In this document: piece by piece, positions 55,434 to 64,000 of the stretch
Layout of the letters: the number at the start of each line of letters is the position of its first letter
Numbering within the stretch: position 1 is the first letter of the stretch
Notes under the pieces: generated by a model
The model's database searches: none
What the model saw: only the letters and a program-made list of their open reading frames with translations
Told to the model about the DNA's origin: nothing
Program-made: the position numbers and the translations under genes
From: Aegilops tauschii subsp. strangulata
Lineage: Eukaryota > Streptophyta > Magnoliopsida > Poales > Poaceae
Assembly: GCF_002575655.3 (NCBI RefSeq)
Contig: NC_053040.3
Coordinates: 361,334,267 to 361,398,266, forward strand
Length of the DNA: 64,000 nucleotides
Direction: 5' to 3'

Positions 55434-57070
55434 GGAGTCATTTCTTCAACGCACGCCTTCAGCTGCACCGACTCTACTTCGTCTATGGAACTAGGTGACC
55501 TCTTCCAAGCTCGTTTAGCTGGGAGCGCCCCTCGGGCTGCATTATTCCCAGGCCGCGTGGGTCCGTCCCTGTGGCATGTATCCCTTTTGTTTATGTCTTT
55601 AGCTTACCTTGCTGGGGGCGCCCCTCGGGCTGCATCATCCCCAAGCCGCTCGGGCCGGACCCGGTGGCATGTATCTTCCTGCATTTATCCATGTTGATCT
55701 GATTTTCATGCTTAACATGCCAACTGCTATCGCCTGCTCGATCGCTGCCCGTCTAGAGTCTGTTCATCCTATGCAATTCGCTTGCGCGTTAAAAGGGGGG
55801 CTCCTGAGCATTGCGACTCAGGAGCTTTTACTGGCTCTCCAGCCCTCCCCCCTTGCCTTGACCACGGCATCACGACCTGGCATACCAGCGGCGGCTGAGC
55901 TCGCTCGAGGGCCGGGACCTGAGGACGTAGAGTGCTTGCATCTAACCGCCTTGCAGGAACACACAGTCACCAAGGCCCAAGACCAGGCGCAACCCGCCTT
56001 GAGGTAGGGCCTCGTGAGTCCCGCACTGGCTCACGAGTGCCCAGATACACCTCGCAGCCCTGCCGTGCAAGCCATGTGTCAGGGCGGGGCTGTACACTCC
56101 CCGGGGGCTCCTCCCGGAGGGGGCCCCCATCCCACGCACAAGTGGAAGCACCATGCTCCGCGCTGGCTGACGACACTGCCGAGGAGCGGCTATGCCCGTG
56201 CACAAGCGGAAGCACTATGCTCCGCGCTGGTGATAAACAACTGAGGGCGGCCCCACGGTCGTACCAACCTCAGGGAGCCCAGAGCTCAGCGTCCAGCCTC
56301 ATCGCAATGCCTCCCCTCGGGAGAGCCACGCGAGGGGGCTGGGCACGGGGGCTGCGCTCGGGTCGCGCCCCAGCGCATGCCACCCAACCAGGTCACCCGG
56401 ACCTGGGCGTCGCGCACCCCTCCCGAGGCCTCGGCGAGGGCAGGTATGGAAATTGTTTGCATGTCAAGGGGGACTCCTGAGCATCGTGACTCATTAGCCT
56501 AACTGGTCACGTAGCCCCTCACTCCTTGGTTCGTCCTGGTCTCCGGTCAGCCCAATGGCGGTTGAGGTATGCGCGGGGCCGGGCTCTACCGACGTAGAAC
56601 ATTCATCTATCCTCGCGAACTCTCCCTATAGGCCGTTTGCGCATCAAGGGGGACTCCTGAGCATCGCGACTCAGGAGCCTAACTGGTCACGTAGCCCCTC
56701 ACTCCTTGGTTCGTCATGGTCTCTGGTCGGCCCAATGGCGGTTGAGGTATGCGCGGGGCCGGGCTCTGCCGACGCGAAACGCAAAGCAAATAGGAAGGAA
56801 ATCGCAAAGTCTCCGAGCAAATATTACAAGCATATTGTCCTCACAGTACCAAATGAAAAGTCTAAACGCCTCCACAAGGCCTGATACATGTTGTAGGAAC
56901 GAAACGGGAGAAACAGCTGCAGGTCACCCCTGGACGTCGCCATCGCCTGCGGAAGGCGCTTCCCCGTGGGCAACGATGTTCTTGCCTTCACCACCCGCCG
57001 CAGGATCGGCAGCGTCGCCGGACAGAGGAGCGGAGACAAAGCCGCAGAACTTCTTCAGCAAGGCCTCCAC
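55434..57070 (+). repeat. non-coding zone with tandem repeats
   Basis: Units with GGGGGACTCCTGAGCATCG, CTAACTGGTCACGTAGCCCC and TTGAGGTATGCGCGGGGCCG lie at 56465 and 56645 (period 180), with a partial copy at 55791. Also duplicated: GCGCCCCTCGGGCTGCAT (55528, 55618), each followed by GTGGCATGTAT, and CGGAAGCACTATGCTCCGCG (56147, 56207 variants). No credible protein is encoded. Confidence 0.75.
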
Positions 57071-59568
57071 CTAACCTTGCACGGCTACGGCGGCGGCCTC
57101 GCATTGATCTTCAGCAACAGGCTCCAGCAACTCGTCAAGGCACGCGCTGGGGTCGCGAAGGTGCAGGTGGCTGATGATGTGGGTCAACGCAGCTGAAGAC
57201 AGGACGCGAGCTTCCGGCTCCGCCATGGGACCAACGCCATCAATGACTTCCTCCAGCGCCTCCACCAAGAGAGGAAGCAGCTGGGCGGGGCCGTCCTCAT
57301 CAGTGGCAAGCGACTTCTCCAGGCCGTGCTCGTACAGCGTCTTCAGCGCCTGGCGAGATCTCTTCTTGAGATCGGTGAAGGCCACGCGGTCTTCGGCCAG
57401 GACTCGCGCCTTGGCATCGAGATCGGCCTCCCTCGTCGTCGCCTTCCACTCCAGCTCTTCCAACCAGTTGCGCTCGGCGGCCTGTGTCCTCCCCAACTCC
57501 GCCAGCTCAGCATCACGGTTTTCGACGGCGTCCTCCCGGGCCTTCATCTCCTCCTCCCTTGATTGGCGGCAGCGTGCTTCTTCGGCATGCTTGTCACGCA
57601 GACACTGCAGCTCGTCCTCCAGCACCTGGCAGCGATCACGGGCGGCCTTGGCGTCTTTCAGTGCCGCCTCACGATCGGCTGCGGCGTTGGCGGCACTCTG
57701 CTTATCCTTCTCAGAAGCCGCAGCGGCCCGGCCCAGCGTCGCGCGAATAGCCAAGTCGGAGTGGAGCCAGCCTGAGGCCAGCTCCAAGCGCCCGGCCACA
57801 AGGCATGGGTCCGCGCTCAGGAGATCCGCCTGCAGCTGGGTCATCTCCGAAAGAGCGCGTTCCAGAACAGCAGCAGGAGCAGAAGAACCTGGGAGTGGAG
57901 GCGCAGTAGTGGGAGGAGGCGACTTCGTCACCAGGACCTGGGAGATCACGGGTTACGAAGCAGCTGGGACCTCATCAGCCGCGCCAAGTGCCGGCACCTC
58001 TGGAGCCAGCGGGGCCATGGGGGTGATTCCACGTGGCGATGCTCCTCTTGGCCTCGCGAGGACGATCGGGCTGGGGAGATGCGGGCGCTGCTGCCTCCTT
58101 TCTCCGCGGAGGGAGGCACGACCGTCGTATCCTCTTTCCTCTTCTTCGCCGAAGACGTCGGCCTGATCAACCAAGGGCGAGCATCAGGAAATGGCGAGCA
58201 CAAACAAGGACAAGGCGAAGCTCAATACACTTACCGATCCACTGCGATGTATTCCACTGTCCGCTTGGGAAGCTTGAAGCCTGACAGCTTTGGGACCTGA
58301 GGAACAGGCGTTCGGGCTCCGGCGGCGCCAGGCGGAGCAGAGGCAGAGCCGGAGCCAGCCCCAGGAGGTGCCAAGGCGGAGGCGGCACCGCGGGCCACCA
58401 GCGACGACCTACCCCTCATCAGGATGAGGGGCTACTCCCTCTCCCCTTGGAAGGCGTCGGCCTCGGCATCGGCAGGAAGGGCGCGGAGAATCTCGGCCTT
58501 CCTCAGAGGGGAAGTCTCCCCCATCTCTTCCAGAGTCTTCTCCGAGTCCACCTCATCTTCCCCCTCTCCGCGAGACTCGCCAGAAGACACCTCCACCGGT
58601 TTCTATGCCGCAGGAGCCCCCAGAAGCGCCGGCGGCACCAGCCCGCGCGCGTCAAAAGTCGGCCTAGAGGCGACGAATTCCTCCCGGTCCCTGCGTTGAA
58701 ACAAGGGAACGAAGGCGCTAGGCGGGTACTCTTGGTTGTCCCCGACTATGAGGCGCGGGATGGCGTCCAATTCATCGCCAGGCAGGTCCCCCGGCCTCAG
58801 GCGGGTCTTGTTTCCCTCTTCTTCAAGCTCCCACAGGGGGCGCACGCGCGCCTGGAGTGGGCAACCTACAGCATCAAGAACTCCCTCAGGAACATTGCCC
58901 CCGTTACCTTGGCCGCCCTCGCGTTGCCTGGCTTCAAATCGGTCATCATCTGCCCCAACACTGGCGATGCCCGCTCATCGGCAAGCTCCGCCTTGGGCCA
59001 CCCCCCGTTGGAAGGGGGCGCCGCCGTTGGCAACGCCAGGCGAGGGTCGGCGTGCTTGGCGTCCATCATGACCCATTTGGATCGAATGTTGTCGGCCCTC
59101 TTCCCGGTGCTCGAGATCGAGTTGGCCTTGCCGCATGCAACGAAATTAGCGCATCCGGAGATGTGCGTCTCGCTAACACTGAGGAAGAAGAAATGGCGCA
59201 GGAGCGCCACGGACGGCATAACGCCCAGGTACGCCTCACAGTAGTAGGCGAAGATGGACAGGAGGAGGACAGAGTTGGGATGGAGATACAACGCCTGCAG
59301 ACCGTAGTGGTCGAGGACTTCATAAAAAATCAGAGAAAGGAGGGACCAACCCAACGGCGACGCTGCTCGAGAAGAAAGGGAAGAAGGTGCTCCCCTCAGG
59401 CTCCGGCTCGTCGGAGGCGAGCCGGAGCTCCGTGTTCCCCCACTCATTGCTCTCCCCCGCCGTCAGTAGGCGCACGGAGGCGAGGCTCTTCTCCGTGATG
59501 GTGGGCGCTTCAAGAGCGGGCTCATACCAAGCCGGTGCCGAGGAAGTCTTAACCTTGCGCGGCGCCAT
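57071..59568 (-). pseudogene. antisense gene with Transposase_28-like and coiled-coil regions
   Basis: Read on the minus strand from ATG GCG CCG CGC AAG (59568). The N-terminus is MAPRKVKTSSAPAW. A frame change near 59370 leads into a domain with LDHYGLQALYLHPNSVLLLS, FAYYCEAYLGVMPSVALLRH and FFFLSVSETHISGCANF (59330-59100), the 'putative gypsy type transposon' (Transposase_28) pattern, continuing to RPLWELEEEGNKTRL and EEFVASRPTFDARGLVPPA (58845-58620). A donor (GGATCG|GTAAGTG, 58225) and acceptor (TTGATCAG, near 58160) suggest an intron. The C-terminal part (57949-57071) is a Glu/Ala/Arg-rich coiled coil (ECRQSREEE-like, DRCQVLEDELQCLRDKHAEE) ending near 57071. Antisense genes of this sort are known in Tat-lineage elements; their function is unresolved. 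Stops and shifts break this copy. Confidence 0.72.
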
Positions 59569-59863
59569 GGGATGCAGATGCAGAGCAAAGTTGGAGCAGA
59601 TCTGGAGGTAGCGGTGGCGAGGAACGAGAAAGGGGATCTGGAGTGAGGCGATGAGGAAGCAATGAAGGCAAGAACTGCCTGCGCCAGCCTTTTGTCAGAT
59701 CAAGGAGTTGCCGAGGCAGCATGGGAAAGCGGAGACGCCCACGTCCAATCGACCGCCACGCGTCAACCGAGGCCGCGGGCTTTTGGGGCCCGCGCTGCTC
59801 CGAACTTGACCCTTGGCTTCACCGCGAAGCCAAGCCCGAGCGCACCTTGGGCCCGGGGGCTAC
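59569..59863. promoter_or_regulatory. promoter side of the antisense gene and PPT
   Basis: The antisense transcript must start in this 295-bp gap or in the adjacent LTR. GGGCCCGGGGGCTAC (59849-59863) abuts the LTR and is the polypurine tract on the plus strand. Confidence 0.55.
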
Positions 59864-60761
59864 TGTCGGTGTTCTAGGAATGGGGATCCCCAGACTTGCC
59901 TGCCTGCGGCCCACGGCGAGGCTAAGCCAGCAGGCCGTATGGCCCATCTTCATCAACAAGGCATCCAAGACCCTCGCGAGGGTCCAAGCCTCGCGAGGCG
60001 GACGATGCAAGACCTCCTCTGGAGTGGCCTAGCCAGGCAGGCTCACGAGGAGCAGAGATATCAAGGCGGGGCAAACCTCACGAGGCTCTCGTGACGTGAG
60101 CCATGACGAACGACACCAGGCGGGCGCCAGCGCGCGCAGCATCCTTATTTCCTCTTTGGTGCTAAGGAAACCAGCGCAGGCGAAGAGTACCGAGGCATCA
60201 GGCAAAGGTTTCTATATTGGTGCAACGAGACCAAGACCAGGAGGACGCCAAGACGGAGGTCATCGTGGAGCCCAAGACGGCGTCACCACCAGAGTTTTTT
60301 GCAGGCGAAGACCGCTTTTGTCAGGATAGCTTGTACTAGCTGTCCCCCTTCAAATTTGCCCACCATTGTTGGCTCCCTTCCCGCTCGATATTTGGGAAGA
60401 GGACCAGGGCCTATATAAGTAGAGCTAGCCACCATAGTAGGGGCATCTCATCTTATCTTGATCCAACCCGATCGAGAGCCTACCCTAGCCACAAGAACAC
60501 CTCAACCTCAGGAGGCTCTTCTTCCCTTGTACTGTTCATCATCAGCCCTAGAGGCAATCCACCACCACCACACTAGAGTAGGGTATTACACCACAACGGT
60601 GGCCCGAACCAGTATAAACCTCGTGTCTTTCTGTGTTGCGAGTTCGTCGAGTTCGTCCGTGAGATCTTAGCGAGCTAGGGTGTAGATCGGTAGGAGGGAA
60701 AGACTTCGTGCGCACCCCAGTGTTCGAACCTTAAGGGTTTGCCGGAACCCCACATCCGACA
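59864..60761 (+). repeat. 3' LTR of the Gypsy element
   Basis: It is 898 bp, starting TGTCGGTGTTCTAGG and ending CACATCCGACA, with TATA-like GCCTATATAAGTAGAGC near 60410. Its length equals the restored 5' LTR. Confidence 0.95.
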
Positions 60762-62211
60762 ACAAGCATGCACTCATGTTTTTTAGTCTACTCTGCGACA
60801 GTATCGGTACCACCTTAGAAAATCTCACTTTGAAGGAAAGGCTAATGATGAAATCGCCCAAACATCTCCAGTGGAATATATTACAGATGAAGACTGGACA
60901 GCCCTCGTTAAACACTGGTCTGATCCAAAGTATCAGGTAGGCTATATGTATTTGATCAGACCACATATTGAACTTGTATTTATGTATGTGCCTTACAAGT
61001 GTATCTTCTTCTAGGCTAACTGTTTGAAGAACAAGACCAACCGTTCTAAAGTGAAATTCCAACAGACAACAGGATCTCGTAGCTATATTGCACACTGTGA
61101 GGCTCTTGTAAATAGCTGCTACTTCCTTCTTTTTTCTGTGCCATATTATCGTATCTATATTGACTTGTTCCAAATACAGAGGAAAGCCTGTGCGGACCAA
61201 AAAGAACCTGAACCGAATGCAGTGCAAATCTTCAAGGATTGCCACACCAGCAAGATGAAGGGCATGAGCACACCAGTTCAAGCCGCTATTGTAAGTCCTT
61301 ACTCCTCCTGCCTTTGAACTGATTGGTACTGTGATGTGTTCATTTAACTACTTGGTTTGCAGCCAATGTAAGTTACCCTGTTCACTTTTATACACAGTTG
61401 TCTTAATGTATCATTTCACCCTACATGGTTTAAAAGAGATGAAGGATATTCTTTTGTTCTTGATCTGTAATCTAGTTGTTATGTTCACGTGCGCACACAA
61501 TGATAAAATAGCCTGTTTGTTTTATATCTGTTTGCCCATGATATGAATGATATCATACTATGTTCATCCTACTTTAAACCATGTCTCTTTATCCTTAGAT
61601 GTCAATGAATGTGAGGAAATAGACAATACAGTAGGCATGCTACATGGACATATGTTCCAAAAGTGATTTTATTATGTAGTTCGCACTACAATACATGCTA
61701 ATGTATTACAGTAGTTCACCAAAATAAGTTATGTATAAATGTGTAACCTACTTTGTTTGTTTTTGTCTCATTAGTAACTTATCTGGTACACTAATCTACA
61801 AGTTCAAACTTTCAGGAAGCTACGGAACAAATGATTGAACAGCCACAACCACCTGAAGGTGACGAGGCTACCACAGGCACAATGTCACCTCTTGCTGCTG
61901 TGCGTCAGTATCTCTCCACTAATAGTGCAAAAAGCACCTTCCTGCATAATTCTGGGTTGGTTGTCAAGGTAACCTCGTCCAAATCGCCTACTGAACAAAA
62001 TCTTCCTGCTAGACAGAGTGATATATCTGTGCTCCAGACACAAGTCCAATCCCTAATGGACGTCGTTTTGGAAACAAGAATAGTGGTTGACAAATGTTGT
62101 CAAGATATGAATGGTTTTGAAACCAGACTATCAGACATTCGCTTCGTTGTTCAAGAGCAATGGCGGAAAAAAGGTGAAGATCGTGCTGCTCCATCAGATT
62201 CTACAGCCTGA

Positions 62212-62435
62212 AACATTAGCACTCAGGTCAAATGATATGTGCTTCTATACATCTGATGGTGCTTTTATCTGCAAGGACTGTAAACTTTATGCCAACAGGC
62301 CTTTTGTTGTATGGTTGGAATTTATTTTGTTGTGATACAACATTTATGATGCTGCCAAAGGCTGCAATAATTATGACGCTACTTTTGTGTAGTGTAGGTT
62401 TATCTTAGTAATGTATTCGGCCGAAAGCTTTGTAG
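62212..62435 (+). other. 3' flank of the transposase gene
   Basis: A probable 3'UTR, AT-rich, with no further exon seen. Confidence 0.45.
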
Positions 62436-63082
62436 GAGCCCAACATGCCAACATTCGTCGGGCCCATTCCAATTGGGCTAAAAACGATTATGGGCCGAAA
62501 TTTGCATGTAGCCCACTAAAAATATCTGGGCCTAAATCAGCATAAGCTTTCATATTTTTCTGGTAGGCCTATGCTCATAGTGGGCCTTTAACAGGCCTAA
62601 ACATAATTTGGGCCCTCGGTAACAATAGGCCGTTTACAGGTGTAAATATCTCGAGCCCATAAAAAACATGGGCCTTTAATAGACAAGTGAGATTGGGCCC
62701 TGATTGTGCCAAATAACCCACTGGTCTTAGCAGGCCGAAATGGTGGCCCATTTACGATGCGGATCTTTCACAGGCCGAAATTCGGACGGGCCGTAAATGC
62801 GGCGACCTAATACACGGGCCTTTAACAGGCCGGAAGTTCGGTCGGGCTAGATTATCGTCATTTTTATATGGGCCGTTAATGGGCCCGATGTGACGTTGGG
62901 CCACATATGGCCCATGGATTTCGTCCGACATTAACAGGCCAAAAATCACAACAGGCCGAAAGTGGCCCAAATCTATAGTGAGCCTCTAACAGGCCGAATG
63001 TCAGACATGGCCGAATATGACCCAAATCCTTCAAGGTCGTTTATGGGCCGAAAGTTTCAATGGCATGTAAATGGGCCCAAAT
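62436..63082. repeat. CACTA-like subterminal repeat array
   Basis: About twenty copies of (T/A)GGGCC(G/T)TTAACAGGCCGAAA-type half motifs occur every 20-45 bases in both orientations: for example GGGCCTTTAACAGGCC at 62583 and 62817, AACAGGCCGAAAGTGGCCC at 62951, AACAGGCCGAATG at 62988 and ATGGGCCGAAAG at 63044. Dense subterminal motifs that bind transposase are a hallmark of CACTA elements. The array starts ~230 bases after the transposase stop and is cut by the LTR at 63083. Confidence 0.72.
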
Positions 63083-64000
63083 TGTGGCGCCCCCGATTTG
63101 ACCGTACACTAATCATACACGCAAATGTGTACGATCAAGATCGAGGACTCACGGGAAGTTATCACAACACAACTCTAGACACAAATTAAAATAAAACAAG
63201 CTTTATATTACAAGCCAGGGGCCTCGAAGGCTCGAATACATAAGCTCGAAAACACAAGAGTCAGCGGAAGCAATAATATCTGAGTACAGACATAAGTTAA
63301 ACAAGATTGCCTTAAGAAGGCTAGCACAAAAGTAGCAACGATCGAAAAGGCAAGGCCTCCTGCCTGGGACCTCCTAACTACTCCTCGAAGCCGAACTCCA
63401 CGTAGAATCATCCTCGGGATCTCTAGCTCCTAGACTCCAACATCTGGTTGCGACAACCAGGTATAGAAAGGGGAAAAGAGGGAGAAAAGCAACCGTGAGT
63501 ACTCATCCAAAGTACTCGCAAGCAAGGAGCTACACTACATATGCATGGGTATATGTGTAAAGGGCCATATCGGTGGACTGAACTGCAGAATGCCAGAATA
63601 AGAGGGGGATAGCTAATCCTGTCGAAGACTATGCTTCTGGCCACCTCCATCTTGCAGCATGTAGAAGAGAGTAGATGGTAAGTTCACCAAGTAGCATCGC
63701 ATAGCATAATCCTACCCGGCGATCCCCTCCTCGTCGCCCTGTTAGAGAGCGATCACCGGGTTGTATCTGGCACTTGGAAGGGTGTGTTTTATTAAGTATC
63801 CAGTTCTAGTTGTCATAAGGTCAAGGTACAACTCCGGGTCGTCCTTTTACCGAGGGACACGGCTATTCGAATAGATAAACTTCCCTGCAGGGGTGCACCA
63901 CATAACCCAACACGCTCGATCCCATTTGGCCGGACACACTTTTCTGGGTCATGCCCGGCCGCGGAAGATCAACACGTCGCAGCCCCACCTAGGCACAACA
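63083..64000 (-). mobile_element. end of a long LTR, minus orientation, continues past the window
   Basis: TGTGGCGCCCCCGATTTGAC at 63083 is an LTR end. On the minus strand the LTR closes ...TCGGGGGCGCCACA. It carries an acceptor (GTTGTCGCAACCAG) before a short frame with DPEDDSTWSSASRSS (about 63443-63370), then an AT-rich poly(A)-type region. This is a familiar long Gypsy-type LTR of wheat; whether it is solo or complete cannot be told. Confidence 0.7.

Larger units (their letters stand above)
47218..60761 (+). mobile_element. Tat-like Gypsy retrotransposon, RT-deleted, inserted in the transposase exon
   Basis: The LTRs are 898 bp each once the nested solo LTR is removed from the left one. 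The target duplication ACAAG is at 47213-47217 and 60762-60766. In order it holds the 5' LTR, primer binding site, gag with zinc knuckle, protease, a remnant of RT, a long non-coding zone with tandem repeats, an antisense gene, a PPT and the 3' LTR. RNase H and integrase are absent. By eye the LTRs differ at roughly 35-40 positions (~4%), mostly transitions. It depends on a full relative for movement. Confidence 0.92.
42353..62211 (+). pseudogene. Ptta/En/Spm-type plant transposase gene (Transposase_24), split
   Basis: A candidate start exon is 42353-42472 (MAGGGAKHGGAVRSRGG). The variable exon array at 42742-46733 follows. Core exons are 46830-47077 (IMLDKLTKSKEGRMEIHF), 47175-47217 joined in the ancestral gene to 60767-60936, then 61015-61107 (NRSKVKFQQTTGSRSYIAH), 61180-61290 (FKDCHTSKMKGMSTPVQAAI) and the last exon 61816-62211. 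Introns have GT-AG ends. The KWS/KHWSDPKY...NRSKVKFxQTTGSRSY...FKDxHTSKxKGMS series is the hallmark of the plant transposase family tied to CACTA elements, thought to bind DNA. The C-terminus may form a coiled coil (QVQSLMDVVLETRIVVD). Lesions: the 13.5-kb Gypsy insertion, TAG at 60784, TGA at 46598 and missing acceptors. Exon calls are by eye. Confidence 0.8.

Noticed and set aside
57174..58166. 330-codon plus-strand frame
   Set aside because: It is the reverse complement of the coiled-coil antisense frame; Ser/Ala richness mirrors the Glu/Ala/Arg codons.
20658..63082. One giant CACTA element from the CACTACAAA terminus to the GGCC array
   Set aside because: The left subterminal repeats (TGACA, CTGAACCCGAGCGA, GATGAACAG) do not match the right array (AACAGGCCGAAA), and unrelated host genes lie between. 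Two different elements are more likely.

Overview
This is a stretch of a large, repeat-rich grass genome, almost certainly a Triticeae (wheat, Aegilops or barley group). The evidence is layered LTR retrotransposons with TG...CA ends and 5-bp target duplications, CACTA-type sequence, Stowaway-like MITEs, an Au-like tRNA-derived SINE, spliced plant genes with GT-AG introns, and one F-box/FBD gene. There are no bacterial-style operons, ribosome binding sites, CRISPR arrays or rRNA/tRNA genes. Family assignments come from motif reading only; no search was run.

Layout. (1) 1-19873: one old SIRE/Maximus-type Copia element cut by the left window edge. It has a partial 5' LTR, deleted gag, decayed pol, an internal TATA promoter with a 5'UTR intron, a ~1,237-codon post-pol frame, a polypurine array and a 3' LTR. 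A 6.1-kb non-coding LTR element (9289-15382, TSD AGGAC) sits inside the post-pol frame, and a solo LTR (17250-18805, TSD ACAGA) inside the 3' LTR. (2) 19874-26590: a plant-mobile-domain gene remnant interrupted by a CACTA-type terminus, followed by tandem higher-order repeats. (3) 26.9-30.4 kb: the gene island, a minus-strand F-box/LRR/FBD gene and a divergent plus-strand unknown gene. (4) 30.4-41 kb: gene-poor DNA with MITEs, a SINE, degenerate duplications, a diverged LTR remnant and two minus-strand promoter-like blocks without recognisable gene bodies. (5) 41-63 kb: a Ptta/En/Spm-type (Transposase_24) gene with a tandem array of alternative exons, split in a coding exon by a 13.5-kb Tat-like Gypsy element (47218-60761, TSD ACAAG) whose 5' LTR carries a 4.2-kb solo LTR (47600-51822, TSD GAGGA). 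It ends in a CACTA-like subterminal repeat array. (6) 63083-64000: the end of another long LTR on the minus strand.

Working order. Nesting gives relative ages. The Ptta gene predates the Gypsy element, which predates the 4.2-kb solo LTR; the Copia element predates both of its inserts. Nearly every premature stop in the retroelement frames is TAG where the family usually has Gln or Trp, as expected if methylated CAG/CTG sites decayed. The best candidates for working host genes are the FBD gene (one homopolymer frameshift) and its divergent neighbour.

Most interesting items: the post-pol Copia gene with its own promoter and UTR intron; the phase-preserving tandem exon array of the Ptta gene; the antisense gene in the RT-deleted Gypsy element; the acidic mini-exons in the 4.2-kb LTR; and the two orphan promoters.
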